From assembly GCF_900078705.1 (NCBI RefSeq), contig NZ_FKIF01000003.1:62001-126000 (forward strand): a DNA stretch of 64,000 nt, read 5' to 3'. The translations under genes and the position numbers were made by a program. Origin of the DNA: Bordetella ansorpii. Its GTDB lineage: Bacteria > Pseudomonadota > Gammaproteobacteria > Burkholderiales > Burkholderiaceae_B. Within the stretch, counting starts at the first letter, position 1; the number at the start of each line of letters is the position of its first letter. Below the pieces are notes generated by a model. The model saw only the letters and a program-made list of their open reading frames with translations. It made no database searches and was not told the DNA's origin. Positions 37,737 to 49,064 of this stretch are shown in pieces.

Positions 37737-37784
37737 CCCGCCCGGCCGCCGCGCGCCGCCCGCGCATCGGCCGGACCGAGCCGA

Positions 37785-39308
37785 TCAGACGGCCGACACC
37801 GACTGGCCGCCGCCCGCGCCGTCCAGGATAGGCGGCGTGGTGACGATGGACGTCAACGCGGGTTCGGCATGGGTCAACACGGACAGGTCGGGCCGCGGGC
37901 GCGCCAGCACTTCCGAGGCCGCGAACGCCTGCTCCATTGCCTGGGCCGCCGCCAGCAGATCATGGTCGCCACGGAACCGGCCGACCACTTGAAGCCCGAA
38001 CGGCATTCCCTCGTGGTCGCGTCCGCAGGGCAGCGAGATCGCCGGATGCGTGGTCAGCGTGATGACGTACGTCAGGGCCAGCCAGCGGTAGTAATTCTCC
38101 TGCCTGAGCCCGCCGACCGTGTCGGCATACAACTGCGTCCAGGGGAATGGCGACACCGGCGTCGTGGGGGACAGCACCAGGTCGTAATCCGCATAGACGG
38201 ACTGGAACTGCTTGATCAACCGGGTCTGCGCGGCCTGCGCCCAGGCGCTGTCCTTCAGGCTCATCGCCGCGCCCATCTCGTAATTGGCGCGGGTATTGGG
38301 CCCGAGGCTGGCGGGATCCTTCTCGTACGCATCGCGCATGCCCGCCACGAAGGATTCCGCGCGCAGCACGTCGAAGCACGCGTGGGCGTCGGCCATGTCG
38401 AACGGCACCGCGTCGCAGGTGCGGAACAGGTGACGCATGGCATCGATCTTGGCGCGGAATGTGGCACGGATGCCATCATCCACGTCGCATACGCCGAAGT
38501 CCTCGGTATAGGCCACGCGCAACCGGCCGAGATCGGCCCGGCCCGGCTGCAGGAAAGACAGCGGATCGAGCGGATAGCTCAGGGGATCGCCCGCATCCAT
38601 CCCCGCGCTGGCGGCCAATTGCAGGCAGGCGTCGGCCACCGTGCGCCCCATGGGGCCCACCACCGAGATCGGCGTCCAGCCCAGCAGCTTGCGCACACTG
38701 GGCACCACGCCCGGCGACGGCCGGAATCCGACCACGCCGCACTTCGCGGCCGGGATGCGCAGCGAGCCGCCGGTATCCGAGCCGGTGCACACGGGCAGCA
38801 TGTCGCTGGCCAAGGCGGCGGCCGACCCGCCGGACGATCCGCCCGCATTCAGGTTGGGATTGAACGGATTGCCCGTGGCGCCCCACACCGTGTTGCGCGA
38901 ATTCGCGCCCGCGCCCATTTCCGGCACGTTCGTCTTGGCCGTGACGATGGCGCCGGCCTGCCGCAGGCGGGCGACCAGCGTCACGTCCTGCGTGGGCACA
39001 TTGCCTCGGTGGATCGCCGAACCGTAAGTGGTCAGCAGGCCGGCGGTGGGCTCCAGGTCTTTCACGCCCATCGGCAGGCCGTGCAGCAGCCCCAGCGCAT
39101 CGCCGCGCATGACGGCCTGCTCGGCCGCCCGCGCCTCGGCGCGCGCGCGCTCGTACGCCGTGGCGGTCACGGCATTGATGTAGGGATTGATCGCCGCGAT
39201 GCGCTCGATGCAGGCTTCGAGCAGTTCCACGGGCGATACCTGGCGCGTGCCGATCAGGCGCCGCAGTTCGATGGCGTCCAGGCCGACCAGGGATGAGTTC
39301 GACGGCAT
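37785..39308 (-). CDS. Amidase-signature hydrolase
   Basis: A 507-aa Ser-Ser-Lys hydrolase that splits amide bonds. The catalytic set is visible: K83 in GLPMGVKD, the cis-serine S158 in NAGGSSGGSAAAL, and the nucleophile S182 in CTGSDTGGSLRIPAA. Length matches the family; no GatB/GatC partner is adjacent and the sequence lacks GatA-specific features, so it is catabolic rather than tRNA-related. It is the last gene of a likely dsdA - Bug protein - amidase operon. Confidence 0.92.
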   Translation of the reverse strand: MPSNSSLVGLDAIELRRLIGTRQVSPVELLEACIERIAAINPYINAVTATAYERARAEARAAEQAVMRGDALGLLHGLPMGVKDLEPTAGLLTTYGSAIHRGNVPTQDVTLVARLRQAGAIVTAKTNVPEMGAGANSRNTVWGATGNPFNPNLNAGGSSGGSAAALASDMLPVCTGSDTGGSLRIPAAKCGVVGFRPSPGVVPSVRKLLGWTPISVVGPMGRTVADACLQLAASAGMDAGDPLSYPLDPLSFLQPGRADLGRLRVAYTEDFGVCDVDDGIRATFRAKIDAMRHLFRTCDAVPFDMADAHACFDVLRAESFVAGMRDAYEKDPASLGPNTRANYEMGAAMSLKDSAWAQAAQTRLIKQFQSVYADYDLVLSPTTPVSPFPWTQLYADTVGGLRQENYYRWLALTYVITLTTHPAISLPCGRDHEGMPFGLQVVGRFRGDHDLLAAAQAMEQAFAASEVLARPRPDLSVLTHAEPALTSIVTTPPILDGAGGGQSVSAV

Positions 39309-39370
39309 TCGGAGTCTCCTTTCCGTTATCGCGCCATGCCGCGGCAGACGGCATGGCGCGGGACGATGAA

Positions 39371-40351
39371 TCAGTCCAGCTTGATGTTGGCGCGCTGCGC
39401 GATCTCACGCATCAGCGGCAATTCCTTGGCAATCAGGGCCGAGCCGGCCGCGGCATCCTGGAAGCCGACCTCGAAGCCCTGCGCCTGAAGGCTGTCGCGC
39501 GTCGCGGGATCCGCCACCACCGCGGCCAGGGCCTTTTCCAGGCGGGTCTTCACGTCGGCCGGAATACCGCGCGGCGCGGCCACCATCAGCCAGGTGTCCA
39601 TGGCGATCTGCGGATAGCCTTGTTCGGCAAAGGTCGGCACATCGGGCAGGAAACTGGAGCGCCGCGGGCTGGAGACCGCCACGGGCTTGATCTTGCCGTT
39701 CTTGATCATCGGCAAGGCGGCCGCCACGGTATCCACCGAGAACGGGATCTGCCCGCCGATCAGGTCCGTCATCGCCGGCGCGCTGCCCTTGTAGGGCACA
39801 TGCGTGAGCTTGAGGCCGGCCGCCGACGAGAAGGCCTCGCCCACGAAGTTCGCGGTGCTGCCGCTGCCGAACGAGCCGTAGGGCGTGGACTCGTGCGACG
39901 GCGACTTCACGTACTTCAGGAATGACGCCACGTCGGTCACCGGCACCTGGGCATTGGCGATCAGGATCAGGCCGGTGCGCGCCACGATGCCCAGCGGCTG
40001 GAAGCTCTTGATGGGATCGTAGGCCAGGTCGCTGCGCACGACCGGGTTGATCGTGAAGGTCGTGCCGGAGCTGACCAGCAGCGTGTAGCCGTCCGGGGCG
40101 GACCGCGCGACATAGGACGCGCCGATCACGGTGCCCGCGCCCGCGCGGTTCTCGACCACCACGCTCTGGCCCAATTGCTTGCTCAGCCCCTGGGCCAGCA
40201 CGCGGCCCACGACATCGGTCGCGCCGCCGGGCGGGAAAGGCACGACCAGCGTGACGGGACGCACGGGATACGAATCGGCCGCGAAGACGGGAGCGTGGGC
40301 CACACAAGCGGCGGCCAATCCAGCCGCGGCGAAGAGAGTTCGAAGGTTCAT
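39371..40351 (-). CDS. Bug-family (TctC-like) periplasmic substrate-binding protein
   Basis: A 326-aa binding protein of the Bug family, very common in Bordetella and relatives. The signal peptide is MNLRTLFAAAGLAAACVAHAPVFA (cleavage about 24). The mature part opens with SYPVRPVTLVVPFPPGGATDVVGRVLAQGLSKQLGQSVVVENRAGAGTVIGA, the classic Bug start, spread over two strands. These proteins bind carboxylates or amino acids. No TctAB membrane partner is adjacent, so it may be an orphan. It sits between the amidase and D-serine ammonia-lyase genes. Confidence 0.93.
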   Translation of the reverse strand: MNLRTLFAAAGLAAACVAHAPVFAADSYPVRPVTLVVPFPPGGATDVVGRVLAQGLSKQLGQSVVVENRAGAGTVIGASYVARSAPDGYTLLVSSGTTFTINPVVRSDLAYDPIKSFQPLGIVARTGLILIANAQVPVTDVASFLKYVKSPSHESTPYGSFGSGSTANFVGEAFSSAAGLKLTHVPYKGSAPAMTDLIGGQIPFSVDTVAAALPMIKNGKIKPVAVSSPRRSSFLPDVPTFAEQGYPQIAMDTWLMVAAPRGIPADVKTRLEKALAAVVADPATRDSLQAQGFEVGFQDAAAGSALIAKELPLMREIAQRANIKLD

Positions 40352-40393
40352 GGCAGGAAGTGCGAAAGGTACTGGTGGATGAAAGAGGCCCGC

Positions 40394-41803
40394 TCAGGGC
40401 GCTCGGAGGGCGGCCGCGCTTGACTTGCCGCGGCTCAGGAATGCGTCGAATTCATCAGGCGGCACCAGGCTTCCCCCGGTCGTCCACGCCAGGTGGGTGG
40501 ACTGCGGCATGTGCGCCAGCAGGCCCCGTTCGCGCAGGTACGCCTGCCCCGCCGGCGTGCCGCACAGCATCTGCGGACCGCTGAAGCCCGCGGCGGCCGA
40601 CGGCTCGATGCGCAGGCCTTCGCTGGCGTACAAGCGGTGCAGGTCGGCGAACAGCCGTTCATCGGTGACGGTATAGACCCCGGCCAGCCGCGTGGCCATT
40701 TCCGCCAACGCGAGTTCGGAGGCGCTGGGCACCGCCAGGCCATCGGCCTCGGTACGATTCCGCAGGCCGATGTCATAGACCGACGGCAACGCCGGCAGTC
40801 CGGGCAACAAGCCGTCCTGCGCCATCATCCCCACGAAGAAGCACGGCGACTGCACCGGCTCGGCGAAGAAGCAATGCACGTGCTCGCCCAGCCGCTGCTT
40901 CAGGCCGTAGGCGATGCCACCCGGCGCGCCGCCCACGCCGCAGGGCAGATAGACGAACAGGGGATGCGCGGCGTCCACCCGCACGCCGGCCTGGCGCAAT
41001 TGCGCGCACAGGGGGTCCGCGGCCGCGGCGTAACCGGCGAACAGCGACGCGGACCGCTCATCGTCGACGAAATGCGTCAACGGATCGGCCTGGGCCGCCG
41101 CGCGTCCGGCCGCCACCGCCTGCGCATAGTCGCCGGCGTGCTCGATGACCTTGACGCCGTGCGCACGCAGCCGTGCCTTCTTCCAGGCCTTGGCATCGGC
41201 GGACATGTGCACCTCGGCCTGGAATCCGAGCAGGGCGGCGGCGATGCCGATGGACATGCCCAGGTTGCCCGTAGACCCCACCGCCACGCGGTGACGTGCG
41301 GAGCAGGCGCGCACGGCGGGGGTGTTCAGGACACGGTAGTCGTCGCCAGGCCGCAGCCGTTGCTCGCGCAAGGCCAGCGTCTCGGCGAACTCCAGCACCT
41401 CGTGGATACCGCCGCGCGCCTTGATGGAGCCGGCCACGGCCAGGCCATGATCGGCCTTGATGTACAGCGTCCCCATCCGCGTGGGCAGGTGCAATGCCGC
41501 CTGCATCTGCGCGGCGCGCAGCAGCGGCGATTCGATGATGCCGCCGCTGGCGGCCGTTTCGGGTGCGAGCTCGGCCAGCAAGGGGGCAAAGCGCTGGAAG
41601 CGCGCCTGCGCCTGCTCCACCCATGCCGCGCGAAACCCGGTCTGCGCGGACCCGGGATCGCCTCGGTGCCGCGCCGGCCGAATCCAGAGGCAGGGTTGCG
41701 CGCTGCGCAATGCTTCGAGCGTCCGGACAGCCTGCTCCGCAACGTCGGTCGGAACGCCGGCATCGGCCGAGCCTTCAGGATAAGCAGCAAAAGTAGCGGT
41801 CAT
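40394..41803 (-). CDS. dsdA: D-serine ammonia-lyase-like PLP enzyme
   Basis: A fold-type II PLP enzyme (469 aa) that should deaminate D-serine or a related D-amino acid to the 2-oxo acid and ammonia. The Schiff-base lysine is K128 in [37 protein letters not shown] contacts the cofactor phosphate, and [17 protein letters not shown] with [14 protein letters not shown] are typical DsdA segments. It is the first gene of the operon with the Bug protein and amidase, and divergent from a LysR regulator (the E. coli DsdC control of dsdA is analogous). The related diaminopropionate ammonia-lyase is a less likely reading. Confidence 0.86.
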   Translation of the reverse strand: MTATFAAYPEGSADAGVPTDVAEQAVRTLEALRSAQPCLWIRPARHRGDPGSAQTGFRAAWVEQAQARFQRFAPLLAELAPETAASGGIIESPLLRAAQMQAALHLPTRMGTLYIKADHGLAVAGSIKARGGIHEVLEFAETLALREQRLRPGDDYRVLNTPAVRACSARHRVAVGSTGNLGMSIGIAAALLGFQAEVHMSADAKAWKKARLRAHGVKVIEHAGDYAQAVAAGRAAAQADPLTHFVDDERSASLFAGYAAAADPLCAQLRQAGVRVDAAHPLFVYLPCGVGGAPGGIAYGLKQRLGEHVHCFFAEPVQSPCFFVGMMAQDGLLPGLPALPSVYDIGLRNRTEADGLAVPSASELALAEMATRLAGVYTVTDERLFADLHRLYASEGLRIEPSAAAGFSGPQMLCGTPAGQAYLRERGLLAHMPQSTHLAWTTGGSLVPPDEFDAFLSRGKSSAAALRAP

Positions 41804-41907
41804 GAGCAGGGTGGTGGTCCGAAGAAGTGGCTGAGCGCGGCGGCAGCCTTCCGGTAATCCTAGGCATGCGCGCGTGGCGCAACAACCTCAACGACTACAA
41901 TCCATCG

Positions 41908-41922
41908 TTGCCGAATCGGCAA
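41908..41922. promoter_or_regulatory. LysR-type operator (TTGCCG-AAT-CGGCAA)
   Basis: A perfect 15-bp palindrome with the T-N11-A spacing of LysR-type sites, in the 192-bp gap between dsdA and the divergent LysR gene, well placed for both promoters. Confidence 0.62.
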
Positions 41923-41995
41923 TGCTACGAGAGAAGACGCCCCGCCTATCGGGAATACCCTGACGGCTCGGCCCGGCCACGGAATACGACGCCCC

Positions 41996-42901
41996 ATGAC
42001 GCTTTCCACCCTGCAAAGCCCCGCCCTGCGCTACTTCCTGGAGGTCGTGCGCAGCGGCTCCGTGACCGAAGCCGCCGAACGCCTGGACGTCGCCCCCTCG
42101 GCGGTCAGCCGCCAGATCGCCCGGCTCGAAAAAGAGATGAACACGCTGCTGTTCGAGCGCCATGCGCGCGGCATGGTGCCCAACGCGGCGGGAGAACTGC
42201 TGGCGGCCCACGCCAAGCGCACCCGGCAGGACATCGACCGCCTCAACGGCGACATCCTGGCGCTGCGGGGCGTGCGCCAGGGCCGCATCCGGCTGGTCTG
42301 CACCGAGGGCTACGCCTTCGGCTTCGTCCCCGCGCTGATCGCCTCGTTCCGCCGCGAATACACGGGAATACGCTTCGAGCTGCAGGCGGTCTCCCAGCAC
42401 GACATTCCCCTGCGCATCCGCGACGGCGAAGCCGACATCGGGCTGACCCTGAGCCTGACCTCGCATAGCGACATCCGCGTCGAACTGCGCACGCCCGCCC
42501 CCGTCATGGCCGTCGTGGCGCCCGACCATTCCATGGCCAGGAAACGCACGCTGTCGCTGGCCCAGCTCGCCCCCTATCCGATGGCCCTGCCAGACCGGGC
42601 GTCCACGCTGCGCCAGTTGCTGGAAATCAGTTGCAGCCGTCAGCAACTGGTCTATGACCCCGTCTTCACCAGCAGCCACCTGGACGCGCTGATCACCTTC
42701 GCGGCCGCATCCGGCGGCGTCACGTTCTGCGGAGAACTGGCCATCCGCGAGCGCGTCAAGCGCGGCGACGTCGTCTGCCTGCCGCTGCGCGACCGCGAGA
42801 TGAACGAGCGGCACTTCGAAGTGCAGACCCTGGCGGGCCGGCCCCTGCCCGAGGCCTGCAAGGCGTTCATCGCCCACGTGATCGCCGAAGTCCGGCGCTA
42901 G
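41996..42901 (+). CDS. LysR-family transcriptional regulator
   Basis: A 301-aa LysR regulator. The winged helix occupies about residues 5-65 (SGSVTEAAERLDVAPSAVSRQIARLEKEM) and the effector domain about 90-295. It resembles the regulator at 36.8 kb (both have FERRARGLVPTEA / FERHARGMVPNAA after the helix), pointing to the same subfamily. It is divergent from the dsdA operon and probably controls it. ATG 41996 is a normal start. Confidence 0.92.
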   Translation: MTLSTLQSPALRYFLEVVRSGSVTEAAERLDVAPSAVSRQIARLEKEMNTLLFERHARGMVPNAAGELLAAHAKRTRQDIDRLNGDILALRGVRQGRIRLVCTEGYAFGFVPALIASFRREYTGIRFELQAVSQHDIPLRIRDGEADIGLTLSLTSHSDIRVELRTPAPVMAVVAPDHSMARKRTLSLAQLAPYPMALPDRASTLRQLLEISCSRQQLVYDPVFTSSHLDALITFAAASGGVTFCGELAIRERVKRGDVVCLPLRDREMNERHFEVQTLAGRPLPEACKAFIAHVIAEVRR

Positions 42902-43017
42902 GCAGGGCCTGTTCACACGCCCAGGGGGTGCGCCGCCTCGCCCGCCCCGCGCCGGCCATCCCATGAGCAAGTGTCGTAAAAAGGAGACACTGCCGGCGGC
43001 GCAGCGCGCGCGTTCAG

Positions 43018-43036
43018 GTAAATGCAAATTACTTTT
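43018..43036. promoter_or_regulatory. Candidate Fur box upstream of the Fiu-like receptor
   Basis: An AT-rich stretch, matching the 19-bp Fur consensus at 11 positions, lies about 95 bp before the receptor start. Position and neighbouring function support it more than the match itself. Confidence 0.38.
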
Positions 43037-43129
43037 ATTTATATTTCCGCCCTCACAAAACGACATCCAACGAAACCAAGGGCCGCTCGCACGGGTGCCT
43101 GCTCAAGAGCCTCATCCGCCCCCCACGCC

Positions 43130-45439
43130 ATGCCATACATCAAGAGCCGTAAATCCGCTGTTTCCGACACCCCGACTTCCGGCGCCCTGGCCGGGGGCGC
43201 CGCCGTCTCGCTGCTGGCGGGCCTGCTGCTGGGCCATCCCGGCCCCGCGCAGGCGCAGGCCACCGACACCCCGGCGGTCAGCACGCTGCCCCCCGTCAAG
43301 GTCGTCGGTGACGAGGCCAATCCCTACAAGGCCGACAAGCTCGGCTCGCCGAAATTCACGCAACCCCTGGTGGACACCACCCAGACCGTGCAGGTCGTGA
43401 CGGGCCAACTGATGAAAGACCAGCAGGCCACCACGCTGACCGAGGCCCTGCGCAACGTGGCGGGCGCAGGCACGTTCTACGCGGGCGAGAACGGCAGCAC
43501 CGCCACGGGCGACGCCATCTACCTGCGCGGCTTCGACACCTCCAACAGCATTTACATCGACGGCATCCGCGATACCGCCTCCGTGCACCGCGACATGTTC
43601 AACACCGAACAGGTCGAGGTCATCAAGGGCCCTTCCGGCTCGGACTATGGCCGCAGCGCCCCCAGCGGCTCGATCAACCTGGTCACCAAGCAACCGCGTC
43701 TGGAAGACAGCTTCGACGCCAGCCTGGGGATCGGCAGCGCGCGCTACAAGCGCGGCACGCTGGACTGGAATCAGACGCTGTCCGACACCTCGGCATTCCG
43801 CCTGAACGTCATGGGCCTGGATGCGAACACCGCCGGCCGCGATCGCGTGGACAACCAGCGCTGGGGTGTCGCGCCGTCCCTGGCATTCGGCCTGGGCACC
43901 GAGAACCGCGTGTTCCTGGACGTCATGCACGTCAAGCAATCGAACACGCCCGATGGCGGCGTATCCACGCTGGGCCTGCCCGGGTATTCCGCGCCCAAGG
44001 CCTCGGTCGGCTTCCTCGCCAATGCCCGGCCCGTGAACCCGACGAATTTCTACGGCACGGATGCGGACCACGACGACTCGACCACCGACATGGCCACCGT
44101 CCGCCTCGAGCACGATTTCAACGCGCGCACGACGCTGCGCAACACGACGCGCTACGCGCGCACCAAGCAGGACTACCTGTTGACCTCGTTCATGGCGGCG
44201 GACCTGCAGCCTGGCTACGCCGCCAACGATCCCTCGACGTGGTTCCTGGCTCGCCTGCCGACCCTCAAGAACGTCAGCAACCGCATCCTCACCAACCAGA
44301 CCAACCTGACCACCCGGTTCGATACCGGCCCGCTCAAGCACGACATCAGCGCCGGCTTCGAACTGACGCGGGAAACCCAGGACAACTACGGCAGGACCTC
44401 GCCCACCGAAGCCCTGGTCAGCCTGTACGATCCGGACAGCAGCGTCGGCGCCCCCGGCATCCACGCCAACGGCGCCGATGCCCACGGCACCACCGACACC
44501 GTGGCCGCCTACCTCTTCGACACGGTCGAGGTGAACTCATGGTGGCAGGTCAACGGCGGGATACGCTACGACCACTACCGCACGCGCTACGACAGCGCCA
44601 CCGCTTGCGGCGGCACCGGCCGCAATGCCGTCGCGTGCGCGGGCGCGCCGACCGGCACGCCGATCGGCACCATCGACGCCAAGGCTTCGGGCAACCTGAT
44701 CGACTGGAAGCTGGGCACCCTGTTCCGCGTGGCTCCCAACGGCAACGTCTACGTCAACTACGCGGTCTCGCAACAGCCGCCGGGCGGCTCGACCTTCCAG
44801 CTGGCCGCCGACGGCACGAACGCCAACAGCCCGGACTTCAAGCCGCAGAAGGCCAAGACCGCCGAGCTGGGCACCAAATGGGAAGTGCTGGACCGCAGGC
44901 TGCTGCTGTCCGCGGCGCTGTTCCGCACCGACGTCGAGAACGACGTGCAGACCGAATCGGACGGCACCATCGCGCAAACCGCCAAGAAGCGGGTGCAGGG
45001 CCTGGAACTGGGCGTCGGCGGCCAGATCACCGACAACTGGTCCGCCACCGCGGGCTATACCATCCAGCACGCCACCGTCGAAAACGGCCCGTCGGTGACC
45101 AGCGACGGCTCGGGCAACCTCAGCTACACCCCGCGCCACGCCTTCTCCGCCTGGACGTCGTACACCCTGCCCTACGGTTTCCGCGTGGGCGGCGGCGCGC
45201 GCTACGTGGGCACGCTGGAACGCGGCACCGACGGCGCGGTCGGCACCCCGGCGTACGCCCGCTCGTACTGGGTGTTCGACGGCATGGCCGGCTACACCGT
45301 CAACAAGAACCTGGACTTCCAGTTCAACGTGTACAACCTGTTCGACAAGCAGTACGTGGCATCCATCAACAAGAGCGGCTACCGGTATTTCCCTGGCGCG
45401 CCGCGCACGGTATTGTTGACGGCCAACATCCACTATTGA
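43130..45439 (+). CDS. TonB-dependent catecholate siderophore receptor (Fiu-like)
   Basis: An outer-membrane receptor of 769 aa without an STN domain. A signal peptide (with LAGGAAVSLLAGLLLG, cleavage near AQAQA about 42) is followed by a plug (about 65-200, TQPLVDTTQTVQVVTGQLMKDQ, AIYLRGFDTSNSIYIDGIRD, EVIKGPSGSDYGRSAPSGSINLVTK) and a barrel ending in LLTANIHY. The pattern and the PiuC-like dioxygenase gene 45 bp downstream match the Fiu/PiuA group, which takes up monomeric catechol-iron complexes. ATG 43130 is preferred over 43022. Confidence 0.9.
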   Translation: MPYIKSRKSAVSDTPTSGALAGGAAVSLLAGLLLGHPGPAQAQATDTPAVSTLPPVKVVGDEANPYKADKLGSPKFTQPLVDTTQTVQVVTGQLMKDQQATTLTEALRNVAGAGTFYAGENGSTATGDAIYLRGFDTSNSIYIDGIRDTASVHRDMFNTEQVEVIKGPSGSDYGRSAPSGSINLVTKQPRLEDSFDASLGIGSARYKRGTLDWNQTLSDTSAFRLNVMGLDANTAGRDRVDNQRWGVAPSLAFGLGTENRVFLDVMHVKQSNTPDGGVSTLGLPGYSAPKASVGFLANARPVNPTNFYGTDADHDDSTTDMATVRLEHDFNARTTLRNTTRYARTKQDYLLTSFMAADLQPGYAANDPSTWFLARLPTLKNVSNRILTNQTNLTTRFDTGPLKHDISAGFELTRETQDNYGRTSPTEALVSLYDPDSSVGAPGIHANGADAHGTTDTVAAYLFDTVEVNSWWQVNGGIRYDHYRTRYDSATACGGTGRNAVACAGAPTGTPIGTIDAKASGNLIDWKLGTLFRVAPNGNVYVNYAVSQQPPGGSTFQLAADGTNANSPDFKPQKAKTAELGTKWEVLDRRLLLSAALFRTDVENDVQTESDGTIAQTAKKRVQGLELGVGGQITDNWSATAGYTIQHATVENGPSVTSDGSGNLSYTPRHAFSAWTSYTLPYGFRVGGGARYVGTLERGTDGAVGTPAYARSYWVFDGMAGYTVNKNLDFQFNVYNLFDKQYVASINKSGYRYFPGAPRTVLLTANIHY

Positions 45440-45484
45440 CGGCATGGCGGCGCCCGCTGCCGCGCGGGCGACGCCTGACCAGCC

Positions 45485-46159
45485 ATGATGCTACACATTC
45501 CGAACATCCTGTCCCCGGATGAAGTTCGCGCCATGCGCCAGCGCCTGGACGCCGCCGACTGGATCGATGGCCGCGCCACCGTGGGCACGCAGGGCGCCCT
45601 GGCCAAGCACAACCGCCAACTGCCGGAGAACGGCGAGACGGCCCGCGAACTGGGCGAGGCGGTATTGCGCGCGCTGCAGCGCAATCCGCGCTATTTCGCC
45701 GCCGCCCTGCCGGTGCGCACGGTCGCGCCGCTGTTCAACCGGTATGAATCATCGGAAAGCTACGGCTTCCATGTGGACGGTTCGGTGCGCCATCACGCCG
45801 CCGGGTGGCTGCGCACCGACCTGTCCGCGACGCTGTTCCTGTCCGATCCGCAAGACTACGACGGTGGAGAGCTGGTGGTGCGCGACACCTATGGCGAGCA
45901 CCTGGTGAAACTGCCCGCCGGCGACCTGCTGCTGTATCCGGCCAACAGCCTGCATTGCGTCACCCCCGTCACGCGTGGCGCGCGCGTGGCCTCATTTTTC
46001 TGGGTCCAGAGCATGGTGCGCCGGCACGAGCACCGGCGCACGCTGTACGACATGGACCAGGCCATCCAGTCGCTGCGCGCGCAGTTGGGCGAAACGGAAC
46101 AGACCCTGGCGCTGACGAACTGCTATCACAACCTGCTGCGGGAGTGGGCGGAGGTGTAG
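45485..46159 (+). CDS. PiuC/YbiX-like Fe(II)/2-oxoglutarate dioxygenase
   Basis: A 224-aa cytoplasmic dioxygenase of the PiuC/YbiX (PKHD-type hydroxylase) family. Iron ligands are H96 and D98 (GFHVDGSVR) and H157 (NSLHCVTPV), with R167 for 2-oxoglutarate. The opening [14 protein letters not shown] and the C-terminal [21 protein letters not shown] are family hallmarks. In other bacteria the gene is paired with a catecholate receptor and repressed by iron, as the context here suggests. Its substrate is not established. ATG 45485 or 45488 may be used. Confidence 0.92.
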   Translation: MMLHIPNILSPDEVRAMRQRLDAADWIDGRATVGTQGALAKHNRQLPENGETARELGEAVLRALQRNPRYFAAALPVRTVAPLFNRYESSESYGFHVDGSVRHHAAGWLRTDLSATLFLSDPQDYDGGELVVRDTYGEHLVKLPAGDLLLYPANSLHCVTPVTRGARVASFFWVQSMVRRHEHRRTLYDMDQAIQSLRAQLGETEQTLALTNCYHNLLREWAEV

Positions 46160-46178
46160 GCGGGCCAGTGTCCGCCCA

Positions 46179-47167
<989 letters not shown>

Positions 47168-47171
<4 letters not shown>

Positions 47172-48142
47172 GCCGCCACCTCCACATCATGCAGCCAACA
47201 GGCCGCGCGCGATCCGCCCACGGCCAGCAATTCGGGACGCTCCTGCGTGCAACGCGGCATGCGCCGGCCGCAACGCGGATTGAAGGCACAGCCCGGCGGG
47301 ATGGCGTTCAGGCGCGGCATGCTGCCATCGATCTGCACCAGGCGCTCGGCATGGCCGCGCATGGACGGGATCGAGCCCATCAGGCCCACCGTATACGGAT
47401 GGCGCGGGCGATGGATCACGTCGGCCACGGGTCCGATCTCGGCCAGCCGCCCGGCATACATCACCGCCACGCGGTCCGCCGTCTCGGCGATCACGCCCAT
47501 GTCGTGGGTGATGAGCATCACCGAGGCGCCCTGCTCGCGGCACAGCTTCTTCAGCAGCTCGATGATCTGCGCCTGGATCGACACGTCCAGCGCCGTGGTG
47601 GGTTCGTCCGCCACCACCAGCCTCGGCTCGGCGGCCAGCGCCAGCGCGATCACCACGCGCTGCCGCATGCCGCCGGAGAACTGGTGCGGATAGTGATCGA
47701 TGCGCTCGCGCGCGGCGGGAATGCCCGTGGCGGCCAGCAGTTCGATGGCGCGCGTGCGCGCCTGGCTCCAGCTCATCGGCAGGTGCGTGACAATGGTCTC
47801 GGCCAATTGCCGCCCCACCGTGTACAGCGGGTTCAACGAGGTCAACGGGTCCTGGAACACCGCGCCGATCTCGCGCCCGCGCACGCGGCGCATCTGGTCG
47901 TCGGGCAGGTTGTCGATGCGGCGGCCCGACAGCAGGATCTGTCCGCCGCTGATGCGGCCCGGCGGTTCCAGCAGGCCGATGATGGCCGCGCCCGTCAGCG
48001 ACTTGCCCGCGCCGGACTCGCCCACCACCCCCAGCACCTCGCCCTGGGCGATGGAGAACGACACGTCGTCCAGCGCCTTGAGCACGCCATGCCGCGTGGG
48101 GAACTCGACCGAGAGGTTCTTGACTTCCAGCAATTCGCTCAT
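47168..48142 (-). CDS. Peptide ABC transporter ATP-binding protein (DppD type)
   Basis: The second ATPase of the importer (324 aa). Walker A is [10 protein letters not shown], the signature [38 protein letters not shown] (a DppD/OppD form), and the C-terminal [22 protein letters not shown]. It begins 7 bp after the DppC-type gene. Having both a D and an F type ATPase is standard for this transporter class. Confidence 0.94.
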
Positions 48143-48149
48143 GGCCGCC

Positions 48150-49064
48150 TCAGTTCAGTCTCGGGTTCAGCGCATCGCGCAGCCAGTCGCCCACCAGGTT
48201 GACCGAGAGCACCAGCAGCACCAGGGCCGCGCCGGGGAAGATGGTGATCCACCATTCGCCCGAGAACAGGAAGTCGTTGCCGATGCGGATCAGCGTGCCC
48301 AGCGAAGGCGAGGTCGGCGGCACGCCCACCCCCAGGAACGACAGCGTGGCCTCGGTGATGATGGCCGTGGCCAGGTGCACGGTGGCCAGCACCAGCACCG
48401 GCCCCATCACATTGGGCAGCACGTGCTGGAACATGATCGCCGGCGACGACACGCCGATCACGCGCGCGGCCTGCACGTACTCGCGGTTCTTCTCCACCAG
48501 CGTCGAGCCGCGTACCGTGCGCGCATACTGCGGCCAGCCGGCCAGCGCGATGGCGCCGATCAGCACCGGAAACGCGATCACCTCGTGCAGCTCGCGCGGC
48601 ACGGCGGCGCGCGCCACGCCGTCGATCAAGAGCGCGATCAGGATGGCCGGGAACGACAGCTGCACGTCGGCCACGCGCATGATGAAGGCATCCACGCGTC
48701 CGCCCACATAGCCGGACAGCAGGCCCAGCACGATACCCAGCAGCATCGACACCACCACCGACGCCAGCCCGATCAGCAGCGACACCCGCATGCCGTACAG
48801 CAGCGCCGAATACAGGTCGCGCCCCTGGCTGTCGGTGCCCAGCAGATACTTGGCCGTGCCGTTGTCTTCCCAGACGGGCGGCAGCAAGGCATCCAGCAGC
48901 TCGATGGAGGCCAGGTCGAAGGGATTGTGCGGCGCCACCCAGCCCGCCCCGAACGAGCCCGCCAGCAGCAACAGCAGCACCACCGTGGCGACCATCGCGA
49001 CCGGCGCGTGCCGCCATGACCAACAGAGATCGCTGTTCCACCAGCGTTTCAATACGGTGCCCAT
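48150..49064 (-). CDS. Peptide ABC transporter permease (DppC type)
   Basis: Inner-membrane permease of 304 aa with an N-terminal span (about 22-43), a periplasmic loop (GTDSQGRDLYSALLYGMRVSLLIG, the OppC_N/DppC hallmark) and five further spans. The ATPase-contact motif is VQAARVIGVSSPAIMFQHVLPNVMGPVLV. ATG 49064 overlaps the DppB-type stop by one base (TGATG), so translation is coupled. Confidence 0.94.
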   Translation of the reverse strand: MGTVLKRWWNSDLCWSWRHAPVAMVATVVLLLLLAGSFGAGWVAPHNPFDLASIELLDALLPPVWEDNGTAKYLLGTDSQGRDLYSALLYGMRVSLLIGLASVVVSMLLGIVLGLLSGYVGGRVDAFIMRVADVQLSFPAILIALLIDGVARAAVPRELHEVIAFPVLIGAIALAGWPQYARTVRGSTLVEKNREYVQAARVIGVSSPAIMFQHVLPNVMGPVLVLATVHLATAIITEATLSFLGVGVPPTSPSLGTLIRIGNDFLFSGEWWITIFPGAALVLLVLSVNLVGDWLRDALNPRLN

